A stretch of 64,000 nucleotides of DNA from Pseudomonas caricapapayae (GTDB taxonomy: Bacteria; Pseudomonadota; Gammaproteobacteria; Pseudomonadales; Pseudomonadaceae). The notes under the pieces are model-generated. The model had not been told where the DNA came from and searched no databases. It saw only the letters and a list, made by a program, of their open reading frames with translations. Made by a program: the position numbers and the translations under genes. The stretch covers positions 115,127-179,126 of the forward strand of contig NZ_LJPW01000064.1 of NCBI RefSeq assembly GCF_001400735.1, read 5' to 3'. Positions 39,289-47,567 of this stretch are shown in pieces (position 1 is the first letter of the stretch; every line of letters starts with the position of its first letter).

Positions 39289-40145
39289 GATTGCGAGTCC
39301 TTCTGGGAGGCTTTTCGGGCTGCGGGCTCTGCGACAGGTTGATCGTCGCCTGCCTGCCAGCCGGGCGTGCGTTTCTGCAGGAACGCACGCAGGCCTTCCT
39401 GACCTTCGGCACTGGTGCGGATACGGGCGATGGCGCTTTCACAGTAGCGACGCAATGCGGGTGTCAGTTCGCCGCTGCCGACTTCACGCAACAGCTCCTT
39501 GCTGACCTGCATGGCCTGCGGGCTGTTGAGCAGCAGATTGTCGATCCAGTCCTGGGCGCGGGCTTGCAATTCGGCGGCCGGGTAGCACTCGGCGATCAGA
39601 CCTATCTGCTGTGCTCGCTGACCGTCGAAACGCTCTGCAGTCAGGGCATAGCGTCGCGTCGCACGCTCGCCGATGGCCTGCACCACAAACGGACTGATAA
39701 CCGCTGGTGCCAGGCCAATGCGCACTTCCGACAGGCAGAACTGCGCATCCACCGCAGCGATAGCCATGTCGCAGCAACTGATCAGGCCCAGTGCGCCGCC
39801 GAATGCCGCGCCTTGTACCACCGCAAGCGTCGGAATTTTCAGCCTGGCGAGGCTGTACATCAGTTCTGCCAGTTCGCGTGCATCGTCCAGGTTGGTGTTG
39901 TAGTCCAGGTCTGCTGCCTGCTGCATCCACGCCAGATCGGCACCGGCACTGAAATGCCTGCCATGCCCACGCAACAGCAGGAAGCGCAGGCTGACATCCG
40001 CTTGTACCCGCTCCAGCGCAAGAATCAGCTCGCGGATCATCTGCGCGTTGAAGGCATTGTTTTTGTCCGGTCGGTTCAGCCACAACGTGGCAAAGCCGCG
40101 CGGGTCGATGATCAGTTCAAGGGTCGCGAATGAAGTCGAAGTCAT
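39285..40145 (-). CDS. liuC: Methylglutaconyl-CoA hydratase LiuC
   Basis: A 286-residue crotonase-family enzyme. The oxyanion-hole region is HFSAGADLAWM and the second glycine block is GAAFGGALGLISCCD; SEVRIGLAPAVISPFV follows. It hydrates 3-methylglutaconyl-CoA to HMG-CoA. The start is uncertain between ATGs at 40145 and 40151; 40145 gives a better distance from GGGA. A much longer open reading frame extends back through liuB in another frame, but that extension lacks protein character (Arg/Pro-rich). The C-terminal tail (LQKRTPGWQAGDDQPVAEP..) is extended compared with a standard crotonase. Confidence 0.92.
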   Translation of the reverse strand: MTSTSFATLELIIDPRGFATLWLNRPDKNNAFNAQMIRELILALERVQADVSLRFLLLRGHGRHFSAGADLAWMQQAADLDYNTNLDDARELAELMYSLARLKIPTLAVVQGAAFGGALGLISCCDMAIAAVDAQFCLSEVRIGLAPAVISPFVVQAIGERATRRYALTAERFDGQRAQQIGLIAECYPAAELQARAQDWIDNLLLNSPQAMQVSKELLREVGSGELTPALRRYCESAIARIRTSAEGQEGLRAFLQKRTPGWQAGDDQPVAEPAARKASQKDSQS

Positions 40146-40159
40146 GGTCATTTCCCGGC

Positions 40160-41767
40160 TCACATCCGGAACAGGCCGAAAGTGGTAGGTTCGATAGGCG
40201 CATTGAGCGAGGCGGAGAGGGCAAGCGCGAGAACGTCGCGGGTTTGTGCCGGGTCGATGACCCCGTCGTCCCACAGGCGGGCACTGGAGTAATAAGGGTG
40301 TCCCTGATGCTCGTACTGATCGAGAATCGGCTGCTTCAACCCGGCCTGCTGTTCGGCGCTGAACGCCTGGCCGGCACGTTCTGCCTGCTCGCATTTGACC
40401 TGCACCAGCACGCCGGCCGCCTGCTCGCCGCCCATCACGCCGATTCGCGCATTGGGCCACATCCACAGAAAGCGCGGATCATAGGCGCGGCCACACATGC
40501 CGTAATTGCCTGCGCCGAAACTGCCCCCGATGATCACCGTGAATTTCGGCACTTTCGCGCAGGCCACCGCCGTCACCAGCTTGGCTCCATGCTTGGCGAT
40601 ACCGCCGGCTTCATACTTCTGGCCGACCATGAAGCCGGTGATGTTCTGCAGAAACAGCAGCGGAACTCCCCTTTGGCAGGCCAGTTCGATGAAGTGCGCA
40701 CCTTTCTGCGCCGCCTCTGCGAATAGAATGCCATTGTTTGCCAGAATCGCGATCGGGTAGCCATGCAGGCGGGCGAAGCCACAGACCAGCGTGGTGCCGA
40801 ATAGCGCCTTGAACTCATCCAGCACTGAACCGTCCACAAGACGCGCGATGACTTCCCTCACGTCAAACGGCTGTTTTGTGTCGGCCGGAATGATGCCATA
40901 AAGCTCCTCAGCCTCGTACAGCGGCGCTGTGCAGGGCGCGGCGTTCAACCGACCCTGCTTGTGCCAGTTGAGGTTGGCAATGCTGCGGCGTGCCAACGCC
41001 AGTGCATGCGCATCGTTGTCGGCATAGTGGTCGGCAACGCCAGAGGTGCGGCAATGCACATCGGCACCGCCCAAATCTTCAGCGCTGACAACTTCTCCGG
41101 TCGCCGCTTTCACCAGTGGCGGACCTGCCAGAAAGATGGTCGCCTGCTGACGCACCATGATCGCCTCGTCGGCCATCGCCGGAACATAGGCACCGCCCGC
41201 AGTGCAGGAGCCCATGACCACAGCGATCTGCGGAATGCCTAGCGCGCTCATGTTGGCCTGATTGAAGAAAATTCGCCCGAAGTGCTCGCGATCCGGAAAA
41301 ACTTCGTCCTGGCGGGGCAGGTTGGCGCCACCGGAGTCAACCAGGTAGATGCAGGGCAAGCGGTTTTGCTGGGCAATGGTTTGCGCGCGCAGATGCTTTT
41401 TGACAGTGAGTGGGTAATAGGAGCCACCTTTGACCGTTGCGTCATTGGCGATGATCATGCACTCGACGCCTTCGACACGGCCAATACCGGCAATCACTCC
41501 GGCCGCCGGAACCTCTTCGCCATACACCTCATGCGCGGCGAGCTGGCCTATTTCCAGAAACGGTGATCCGGTATCCAGCAGTTGGTTGATACGCTCGCGG
41601 GGCAGCAACTTGCCACGTGACGTGTGACGCTCTTGGGCCTTGAGGCCGCCGCCTTGCCGGACTTTGCTCAGCAGCGTGCGGAGCTCTTCGACCTGCTTGA
41701 GCAGCGTAGCGCGGTTAAGGGCAAATTCCGGCGAGCGGGCGTTGATTCGGGTCTGCAGAATAGTCAT
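40160..41767 (-). CDS. liuB: Methylcrotonyl-CoA carboxylase carboxyltransferase subunit LiuB
   Basis: A 535-residue carboxyltransferase. The acyl-CoA and carboxybiotin-binding domains are seen in [52 protein letters not shown] and [21 protein letters not shown]. With the biotinylated LiuD it makes 3-methylglutaconyl-CoA. The ATG at 41767 ([13 protein letters not shown]) begins the family N-terminus; the upstream extension of the open frame overlaps liuA and is Arg-rich. It lies 13 bp after liuA and before liuC in the same transcript. Confidence 0.95.
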   Translation of the reverse strand: MTILQTRINARSPEFALNRATLLKQVEELRTLLSKVRQGGGLKAQERHTSRGKLLPRERINQLLDTGSPFLEIGQLAAHEVYGEEVPAAGVIAGIGRVEGVECMIIANDATVKGGSYYPLTVKKHLRAQTIAQQNRLPCIYLVDSGGANLPRQDEVFPDREHFGRIFFNQANMSALGIPQIAVVMGSCTAGGAYVPAMADEAIMVRQQATIFLAGPPLVKAATGEVVSAEDLGGADVHCRTSGVADHYADNDAHALALARRSIANLNWHKQGRLNAAPCTAPLYEAEELYGIIPADTKQPFDVREVIARLVDGSVLDEFKALFGTTLVCGFARLHGYPIAILANNGILFAEAAQKGAHFIELACQRGVPLLFLQNITGFMVGQKYEAGGIAKHGAKLVTAVACAKVPKFTVIIGGSFGAGNYGMCGRAYDPRFLWMWPNARIGVMGGEQAAGVLVQVKCEQAERAGQAFSAEQQAGLKQPILDQYEHQGHPYYSSARLWDDGVIDPAQTRDVLALALSASLNAPIEPTTFGLFRM

Positions 41768-41780
41768 GGCAGCTCCACAA

Positions 41781-42944
41781 TCAGCGGGTTTCGTTGAACA
41801 GTTCGCGACCGATGAGCATGCGCCGGATTTCGCTGGTGCCTGCGCCGATCTCGTAGAGTTTGGCGTCACGCAACAGCCGTCCCGCCGGGAACTCATTGAT
41901 GTAGCCATTGCCGCCCAGAATCTGGATGGTATCCAGCGCCATCTGCGTAGCGCGTTCAGCGCTGTAGAGGATAACGCCCGCTGCGTCCTTGCGTGTGGTC
42001 TCGCCACGATCGCAGGCCTGGGCGACTGCGTACAGGTAGGCCCGACTGGCATTGAGCTGGGTGTACATGTCGGCGACCTTGCCCTGAATCAACTGAAACT
42101 CGCCGATGCTCTGGCCGAACTGTTTGCGGTCATGGATGTAGGGCACCACCACGTCCATGCAGGCCTGCATGATCCCGGTCGGCCCGCCGGAGAGCACGAC
42201 ACGTTCGTAGTCGAGACCGCTCATCAGGACTCGGACACCACCATCGAGTACGCCGAGCAGATTTTCTTCGGGTACCTCGACATCGTCGAAAAACAGCTCA
42301 CAGGTGTTAGAGCCGCGCATGCCCAGCTTGTCGAACTTGTTTCCGCGCGAGAAACCTTTCCAGTCCCGCTCGACGATGAACGCACTGATACCATGCGCAG
42401 CCTTTTCCAGGTCGGTCTTGGCGTAGATCACATAGGTATTGGCGTCGGGCCCGTTGGTGATCCAGGTCTTGCTGCCGTTGAGCAGGTAGCGATCACCGCG
42501 CTTGTCGGCGCGCAGCTTCATCGACACCACATCCGAGCCTGCATTGGGTTCGCTCATGGCCAGTGCGCCGATGTGCTCGCCGCTGATCAGTTTCGGCAGG
42601 TATCTGGCTTTCTGAGCCGGGGTGCCGTTACGGTTGATCTGGTTCACGCACAGGTTTGAGTGGGCACCGTAGGAAAGCGCTACGGATGCAGAGCCGCGGC
42701 TGATTTCTTCCATTGCCACGACGTGCGCAAGATAACCCAGACCCGCGCCACCGTATTCCTCGCTGACGGTGATCCCCAAAACGCCCAATTCGCCGAATTT
42801 GCGCCACATGTCGACGGGGAACAAGTTGTCCTTGTCGATTTGCGCAGCACGTGGGGCAAGTTCTGCGGCAACGAAGGATTGCAGCTGGTCGCGCAACATG
42901 TCGATGGTTTCGCCCAAGGCGAAGTTCAGGCTGGGGTAACTCAT
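41781..42944 (-). CDS. liuA: Isovaleryl-CoA dehydrogenase LiuA
   Basis: A 387-residue acyl-CoA dehydrogenase. Family blocks are [62 protein letters not shown] and [44 protein letters not shown]. The catalytic glutamate is expected in [11 protein letters not shown], the position used by isovaleryl-CoA dehydrogenases. It feeds FADH2 electrons to ETF. The ATG at 42944 has AAAGGAAC six bases upstream. The ribosome site is embedded in an AAGAACAAAAAAAGG motif, a probable Crc/Hfq site. It is the first gene of liuABCD. Confidence 0.95.
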   Translation of the reverse strand: MSYPSLNFALGETIDMLRDQLQSFVAAELAPRAAQIDKDNLFPVDMWRKFGELGVLGITVSEEYGGAGLGYLAHVVAMEEISRGSASVALSYGAHSNLCVNQINRNGTPAQKARYLPKLISGEHIGALAMSEPNAGSDVVSMKLRADKRGDRYLLNGSKTWITNGPDANTYVIYAKTDLEKAAHGISAFIVERDWKGFSRGNKFDKLGMRGSNTCELFFDDVEVPEENLLGVLDGGVRVLMSGLDYERVVLSGGPTGIMQACMDVVVPYIHDRKQFGQSIGEFQLIQGKVADMYTQLNASRAYLYAVAQACDRGETTRKDAAGVILYSAERATQMALDTIQILGGNGYINEFPAGRLLRDAKLYEIGAGTSEIRRMLIGRELFNETR

Positions 42945-42950
42945 GGAGCG

Positions 42951-42984
42951 TTCCTTTTTTTGTTCTTGGGTGGCGTTTGTTCTT
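42951..42984 (-). promoter_or_regulatory. Double CA motif over the liuA ribosome site
   Basis: The minus strand has AAGAACAAAAAAAGGAA (42967-42951), which contains the AGGA ribosome site, and a second AAGAACAAACG (42984-42974) 7 bases further up. Both fit the A-rich CA pattern of Hfq/Crc sites. Overlap with the ribosome site makes translational repression plausible. Binding is inferred. Confidence 0.6.
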
Positions 42985-43016
42985 GAAGGCGCATAGAGGG
43001 CGAACAAGCCATGACC

Positions 43017-43053
43017 TTTACGTTAACGTAAACCTGTCGGATTAAGCTGTCAA
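43017..43053 (-). promoter_or_regulatory. liuA promoter with LiuR-type palindrome
   Basis: TTTACGTTAACGTAAA (43017-43032) is a perfect 16-bp palindrome. On the minus strand TTGACA (43053-43048), a 17-base spacer and TACGTT (43030-43025) make a good promoter whose -10 lies in the palindrome, about 74 bases upstream of liuA. A second perfect dyad GTCAACGTTGAC lies at 43049-43060 over the -35. The palindrome resembles the site upstream of liuR, so LiuR is the probable binder. Confidence 0.65.
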
Positions 43054-43139
43054 CGTTGACGCCAAGGCATGCGCAAAACGATCGAGGACTGCCTGGCAGG
43101 GGGAGGGGCGAAGGAATCAGGGAGCGTCTGGCTGGCGGA

Positions 43140-43525
43140 AAGCACGAAGGGGAGCCTGGGCTCCCCTTCAAGGTATCTTGCTATGCTCTTTATTGTTTTT
43201 CGGGAGGCCTGTTGTTGTTTTTGGCGACCTGACCCTTTACCTCTTTTCTCGAGCGGTCCGCAGGCGGGACCAAGAGCAAACGTATTTTTTTGAGCGCTGA
43301 TCAGACTTTCATCGTATTGATCCAGCCAGTTCTGGAGCTGCCTGAGGGCAGTTTTATTGTTCTCTGTCTGGCTGCGAACGACCTGCAATCACTGCACGTA
43401 ATTCTGAAAAGCTGTCCACTCCAAAAAAATCTGTTAGCTACGTCTCTGTCCGTGTTGTTCTTGTTATGTCAGAGCCGGTACGTGTTGTTTTTATTGGGTT
43501 GCTGCGTGTTTTTATTTTTGTTGTA
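43140..43525 (-). ncRNA. CrcZ/CrcX/CrcY-type small RNA, Hfq/Crc decoy
   Basis: About 386 nt. A sigma54 promoter lies directly upstream and a hairpin (AAGGGGAGCC, two-base centre, GGCTCCCCTT at 43147-43168) at the end. Between them six A-rich CA motifs are spread along the minus strand: near 43507-43524, 43481-43498, 43451-43466, 43350-43364, 43209-43223 and 43186-43203 (for example AATAAAAACAACACG, AAAAACAACAACAGG). Crc sRNAs have this design: many Hfq/Crc sites that soak up the repressor when poor carbon sources are used. It lies between liuE and liuA, and I recall P. putida crcY also lying beside the HMG-CoA lyase gene mvaB. The exact family letter is not decided. The short open frames inside it lack ribosome sites and family character. 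Confidence 0.83.
43147..43168 (-). terminator. Terminator-like hairpin ending the Crc-type sRNA
   Basis: AAGGGGAGCC and GGCTCCCCTT are perfect complements separated by two bases, a very stable stem. Bases after it on the minus strand (CGTGCTTTCC) contain only a weak T-run. Confidence 0.65.
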
Positions 43526-43535
43526 CAAGGGATAT

Positions 43536-43551
43536 AGCAGGACCCGTGCCA
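43536..43551 (-). promoter_or_regulatory. Sigma54 (-24/-12) promoter of the sRNA
   Basis: The minus strand reads TGGCACG-GGTC-CTGCT. The consensus is TGGCACG, four bases, then TTGCW, so there is one mismatch. The start site is expected near 43525. Sigma54 control through CbrB is known for Crc-type sRNA genes. Confidence 0.8.
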
Positions 43552-43635
43552 GTTTTTAAATCCTCCCGTAAAGCCGGGGGGCTGAGCGTTTTTCCAGTGC
43601 AGCGGGCCATTTGATTCTGTCGTCGAGTGTTTCTG

Positions 43636-43706
43636 TGTTACCCGTTTGTCTCGATGTGCTGCGCGGCAGGGTAACACTCTGTGACAAGTTGTCGCACCCT
43701 GTTACC
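43636..43706 (-). promoter_or_regulatory. Three CbrB-like half-sites upstream of the sRNA promoter
   Basis: TGTTAC (43636-43641), GTAACA (43671-43676) and TGTTAC (43701-43706) lie 110-182 bp upstream of the predicted sRNA start, in enhancer position. The first two belong to a 9-bp inverted repeat, GTGTTACCC and GGGTAACAC. CbrB is described as binding TGTTAC/GTAACA-type sites; spacing here (29 and 24 bases) is wider than I recall for CbrB, so the binder is not certain. Confidence 0.6.
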
Positions 43707-43721
43707 GACAGGTGACATTCC

Positions 43722-44621
43722 TTACGCTGACAGCCGAGCCCTGGCCACGCGCGAGCCATTGTCGCGTTGCAGCACGTCGCAGATGCGCTGGCCCGCCGCA
43801 ATGACCTGTTCCAGATCAACACCGGTTTCGATGCCCATACCGTGCAACATGTACAGCACATCCTCCGTGGCAACGTTGCCGCTCGCACCCTTGGCGTAAG
43901 GACAGCCGCCGAGGCCCGCGACGGAACTGTCGAAGACCTGGATGCCTTCCTCAAGGCTTGCGTAGATGTTCACCAACGCCTGGCCATAGGTATCGTGGAA
44001 GTGTCCGGCAAGCCTGCCGCGCGGGATCTGCGCAGCGACAGCGTCGAACAGTGCCCGGGTCGCTTGCGGCGTACCGGTACCGATGGTGTCGCCCAGCGAG
44101 ACTTCATAGCAACCCATTGCGTGCAGCTCGTTGGCGACGACAGCGACTTGTCGAGGCGAGACATTGCCTTCGTAAGGGCAGCCCAGCACACACGACACGT
44201 AACCCCTGACCTGCACGCCATGCATCTGCGCCGCGGCCATGATGGGCGCAAAGCGCTCCAGACTTTCGCTGATCGAACAGTTGAGATTACGTTGGGAGAA
44301 CCCTTCGGTCGCCGCCGCAAACACTGCGACCTCTCTCACACCCGCCGCCAGTGCATCCTCGAACCCGCGCAGATTAGGTGTCAGGGCCGAGTAGATCACG
44401 CGTTCACGGCGCTGGATCCGTTCAAAAACCTGGGCGGAGCCAGCCATCTGTGGCACCCATCTGGGCGAAACAAAGCTGCCGACTTCTATGTGGCCCATGC
44501 CGGCAGATGTGAGGTCATCCACCAGCCGCACCTTGTCGTCGACACTGATGGGTTGCGCTTCATTCTGCAGGCCGTCACGCGGACCGACCTCAACGATATT
44601 CACCTTTTGCGGAAAAACCAT
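43722..44621 (-). CDS. liuE: Hydroxymethylglutaryl-CoA lyase LiuE (MvaB)
   Basis: A 299-residue TIM-barrel lyase. The N-terminal block VEVGPRDGLQNE carries the catalytic Arg-Asp, and the C-terminal signature GLGGCPYAKGASGNVATED contains the catalytic Cys. Substrate is HMG-CoA, split to acetoacetate and acetyl-CoA, the last liu step. It lies 34 bp downstream of liuR on the same strand and is separated from liuABCD by the sRNA gene. This differs from the P. aeruginosa order liuRABCDE that I know. Confidence 0.95.
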   Translation of the reverse strand: MVFPQKVNIVEVGPRDGLQNEAQPISVDDKVRLVDDLTSAGMGHIEVGSFVSPRWVPQMAGSAQVFERIQRRERVIYSALTPNLRGFEDALAAGVREVAVFAAATEGFSQRNLNCSISESLERFAPIMAAAQMHGVQVRGYVSCVLGCPYEGNVSPRQVAVVANELHAMGCYEVSLGDTIGTGTPQATRALFDAVAAQIPRGRLAGHFHDTYGQALVNIYASLEEGIQVFDSSVAGLGGCPYAKGASGNVATEDVLYMLHGMGIETGVDLEQVIAAGQRICDVLQRDNGSRVARARLSA

Positions 44622-44655
44622 GGCAGCGCCTTATAGTCAGTCAGTGCGGACGAGG

Positions 44656-45048
44656 TCAGTGAGCAGTGGCAATAGTCTTATCCAGTTCAGCCCGACAGCG
44701 CTCTTCAGCGGTGTCCAGCTCCAGTTGCATCTGCCGGATATCCAGCAACTGCTGTTCAAGCTGCTCGCGTCGCTCCGCGATCTTGCCGAGCATGGTCTGC
44801 AACTGTTTCTGGTTGCCGCCGGCAGGGTCATAAAGCGAGATCAGTTCCTTGCATTCAGCCAGTGAAAAGCCGATGCGCTTGCCGCGCAGGATCAATTTCA
44901 GAGTGACTTTGTCACGGGCGGTGTAGATACGCTCCATTCCCTTGCGCTCAGGGCTGAGCATGCCTTGCTCCTCGTAAAAGCGGATCGCGCGTGTGGTGAT
45001 GTCCAGCTCTCGGGCGAGCTCGGAGATACTGTAGGTCTGACTGCTCAT
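44656..45048 (-). CDS. liuR: MerR-family regulator LiuR
   Basis: A 130-residue regulator with an N-terminal MerR helix-turn-helix (YSISELARELDITTRAIRFYEEQGM) and winged part (KGMERIYTARDKVTLKLI), followed by a long coiled-coil dimerisation helix. No metal-binding cysteine pair is seen, which fits an effector other than metals. LiuR is known to control leucine/isovalerate breakdown. The ATG at 45048 (MSSQTYSIS) gives the family length; an upstream ATG in frame would add nine residues. Its own promoter carries a matching operator at 45092-45107, so autoregulation is likely. Confidence 0.93.
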   Translation of the reverse strand: MSSQTYSISELARELDITTRAIRFYEEQGMLSPERKGMERIYTARDKVTLKLILRGKRIGFSLAECKELISLYDPAGGNQKQLQTMLGKIAERREQLEQQLLDIRQMQLELDTAEERCRAELDKTIATAH

Positions 45049-45077
45049 GGCATCGCTCGGCGGAGTACATGGCACTA

Positions 45078-45107
45078 AACCTAAAGGTTGCTTTACGTAA
45101 GCGTCAA
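45078..45107 (-). promoter_or_regulatory. liuR-liuE promoter with LiuR-type operator
   Basis: On the minus strand TTGACG (45107-45102) and TAGGTT (45083-45078) are separated by 18 bases, a long spacer of the kind MerR proteins use. The operator TTTACGTAAGCGTCAA (45092-45107, plus strand) shares TTTACG and an ACGT-type core with the liuA palindrome. Confidence 0.55.
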
Positions 45108-45125
45108 GCAGAAGTCATGGTGAAG

Positions 45126-45145
45126 GGGCGCGTCTGGTCGCGCCC
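45126..45145 (-). terminator. Hairpin between the LysR gene and liuR
   Basis: GGGCGCG and CGCGCCC pair over 7 bp around TCTGGT, about 70 bp downstream of the LysR stop. Only CCCTTC follows on the minus strand, without a clear T-run, so intrinsic termination is uncertain. Confidence 0.4.
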
Positions 45146-45213
45146 ATGCGGCTCGAAAGCACTTTAATATTTAGAAATAACTACTTTAAAAACATAATCT
45201 TGTGGTCTTTATT

Positions 45214-46143
45214 TCATGCTTTTTCAAGGTTGTGTTCCTGTGCTACTACCCGTTGTGAGAGCTCGATGATCTGCTCGCGCATCCAGCGATTGGCCGGATC
45301 CTGATCAGTGCTTTCATGCCAGTACAGGTGGGTTTCGACCGAAGGAACATCGTTGACCGGCAGGTAGACATAGTGCAAGTCGTTACGCCGGGCGAAGCGT
45401 TCCGGCACTGTCATGACCATGTCGGTTTGCTGCAATACTTGCGTGGCCATCAGGTAATGCTGCGAGCGCAACGCGATTCTGCGCTGGATGCCCATTTTGC
45501 CGAGCGCCAGGTCCACGTGGCCGAGCCCGCTGCGGCGACTGGAAATATGAATGTGCGCCTGGCTCAGATAATCATCCAGTGTCAGGGTGACTTTGTTGGC
45601 CAGAGGATGAGCCTTGCGCATGCCGCACACATAGCGATCTTCCATCAGCTTGACATGCCGGACCTGCGGGTCGGTATTGAGCGGCGCATCCACGGCGAAG
45701 TCGAGGCGACCGGCCGCCAGCTCCTTGGTGGTTTCCCTGCGTTTGGACAGAAAACTCTCGATAGTGACGGCGGGCGCAAGGCGTCGCAGCCGCTGGAAAA
45801 GCACCGGCAGGATTACCGCTTCGGTCAGATCGGTCATGCTGATGCGGTAGTTCTTGTTGGCCTGCAGCGGGTTGAATATACGGCTTTCCTGCACCGACAC
45901 CCTGAGCAACGAAAGCGCGTTGCGCACCGGGCCAATAATGTTTTGCGCCATGGGTGTCGGCACCATGCCCTGTGCTGTGCGCACAAACAGCGGGTCATTG
46001 AAGGTTTCTCGCAACCGCGCCAGAGCGTTGGATACCGCAGGCTGGGTAATGCCGACGATCTGCCCGGCGCGGGTCAGATTGGCTTCGGTGTAGATGGCGT
46101 CGAAGACAATGAAAAGATTGAGATCGACCTTGCTCAGGTTCAT
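45214..46143 (-). CDS. LysR-family transcriptional regulator
   Basis: A 309-residue LysR protein. The N-terminal helix-turn-helix covers about residues 1-65 (VDLNLFIVFDAIYTEANLTRAGQIVGITQPAVSNALARLRETFNDPLFVRT). The effector domain follows, from YRISMTDLTEAVILPVLF onward. It begins with MNLSKVDLNLF at 46143. It diverges from an acyl-CoA dehydrogenase gene across a 182-bp gap, so it most likely controls that gene and itself. The ligand is unknown. It belongs to the same general branch as NodD/LeuO-type regulators. Confidence 0.88.
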   Translation of the reverse strand: MNLSKVDLNLFIVFDAIYTEANLTRAGQIVGITQPAVSNALARLRETFNDPLFVRTAQGMVPTPMAQNIIGPVRNALSLLRVSVQESRIFNPLQANKNYRISMTDLTEAVILPVLFQRLRRLAPAVTIESFLSKRRETTKELAAGRLDFAVDAPLNTDPQVRHVKLMEDRYVCGMRKAHPLANKVTLTLDDYLSQAHIHISSRRSGLGHVDLALGKMGIQRRIALRSQHYLMATQVLQQTDMVMTVPERFARRNDLHYVYLPVNDVPSVETHLYWHESTDQDPANRWMREQIIELSQRVVAQEHNLEKA

Positions 46144-46325
46144 TGATGGGCGCCTCGTGCTGTTATTGTGATTCGCTGTTCGGCAGGCTGGGATGCCGCA
46201 ACGATGGTGGATCATATATCGGTTATGAATGTTTATACACGCCGAGAATAGATTAGATAAATGTACGGTGTTTCTCTAGCATCAGGCTGATGAATTCGAC
46301 ACCCTGATCGAGAAGGTAGTGGCCC

Positions 46326-47555
46326 ATGGATTTTGCGTATTCCCCGAAGGTGCAGGCCCTGCGTGAGCGCGTTACAGCGTTCATGGACGCCTACGTGTAC
46401 CCAGCCGAGCCGATTTTCGATCAGCAAGTGGCCGAAGGGGACCGCTGGCAGCCCACTGCGATCATGGAAGAACTCAAGGCGCGTGCCAGAGCGGAGGGTC
46501 TGTGGAATCTGTTTTTGCCGGAGTCCGGCCTTGGCGCCGGGCTGAGCAATCTGGAATATGCGCCGCTGGCGGAGATCATGGGGCGTTCGCTGCTCGGTCC
46601 CGAGCCGTTCAATTGCTCGGCGCCGGACACCGGAAACATGGAGGTATTGGTTCGCTACGCCAGTGAGGAGCAGAAAGCGCGATGGCTGGAGCCGCTGTTG
46701 CGCGGCGAGATTCGTTCCGCCTTTGCCATGACCGAACCTGAAGTCGCTTCATCGGACGCCACCAATATGGCTGCACGTGCCGAGCGTGAAAGCGACGAAT
46801 GGGTGATCAACGGGCGCAAATGGTGGACATCCGGTGCCTGCGACCCGCGCTGTAAAATCCTGATTTTCATGGGCCTGACCAATCCCGATGCGCCGCGTCA
46901 TCAGCAGCACTCGATGATTCTGGTCCCGGTCGACACGCCGGGTGTGAAGATCGTCAGACCGCTACCGGTGTTCGGCTACGACGACGCACCACACGGGCAT
47001 GCAGAAGTGCTGTTCGATAACGTCAGGGTACCTTTTGAAAACGTATTGCTGGGTGAGGGGCGGGGCTTTGAAATCGCTCAAGGGCGGCTGGGCCCAGGCC
47101 GCATCCATCACTGCATGCGCTCCATCGGCATGGCCGAGCGGGCGCTCGAGTTGATGTGCAGACGCTCTGTCGACCGGGTTGCTTTTGGCAAACCGCTGGC
47201 GCAGCTGGGCGGCAACATCGACAGGATTGCCGACTCCCGCATGGAGATCGACATGGCCCGCCTGCTGACTTTGAAAGCGGCTTACATGATGGACACGGCT
47301 GGCAACAAGGTCGCCCGGAGTGAAATCGCGCAGATCAAGGTCGTCGCGCCGAACGTGGCGTTGAAGGTCATAGACCGGGCGATTCAGATACACGGCGGGG
47401 CGGGTGTTTCCAATGACTTCCCCTTGGCCTATATGTACGCCATGCAACGCACACTGCGCCTGGCAGATGGCCCCGATGAAGTGCATCGGGCTGCAGTCGG
47501 CAAGTATGAGCTGGGCAAGTACCTGCCAGCTGACGGGGTGCGTAGCCGGACCTGA
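46326..47555 (+). CDS. Acyl-CoA dehydrogenase (ACAD10/11-like)
   Basis: A 409-residue flavoenzyme. Family blocks: [50 protein letters not shown]-like helix [18 protein letters not shown] and [42 protein letters not shown]. The W-W-T-S-G-A block and this C-terminus are typical of the ACAD10/11 type, whose usual partner is an APH-like kinase; one is encoded 24 kb away at 21675-22742. The ATG has GAGAAGG upstream. Divergent LysR is the likely regulator. The chain-length range is unknown. Confidence 0.9.
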   Translation: MDFAYSPKVQALRERVTAFMDAYVYPAEPIFDQQVAEGDRWQPTAIMEELKARARAEGLWNLFLPESGLGAGLSNLEYAPLAEIMGRSLLGPEPFNCSAPDTGNMEVLVRYASEEQKARWLEPLLRGEIRSAFAMTEPEVASSDATNMAARAERESDEWVINGRKWWTSGACDPRCKILIFMGLTNPDAPRHQQHSMILVPVDTPGVKIVRPLPVFGYDDAPHGHAEVLFDNVRVPFENVLLGEGRGFEIAQGRLGPGRIHHCMRSIGMAERALELMCRRSVDRVAFGKPLAQLGGNIDRIADSRMEIDMARLLTLKAAYMMDTAGNKVARSEIAQIKVVAPNVALKVIDRAIQIHGGAGVSNDFPLAYMYAMQRTLRLADGPDEVHRAAVGKYELGKYLPADGVRSRT

Positions 47556-47567
47556 ACTGCTAGCCGG

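Noticed and set aside
40146..40466. N-terminal extension of liuC by 107 codons
   Set aside because: The frame is open but lies over liuB and reads as Arg-rich sequence without crotonase similarity; the conserved protein starts at 40145 or 40151.
43050..43559. Short open frames in the gap between liuA and liuE
   Set aside because: They overlap the predicted sRNA, lack ribosome sites and are made largely of the CA repeats read as Gln, Lys, Asn or Val/Leu/Phe codons.
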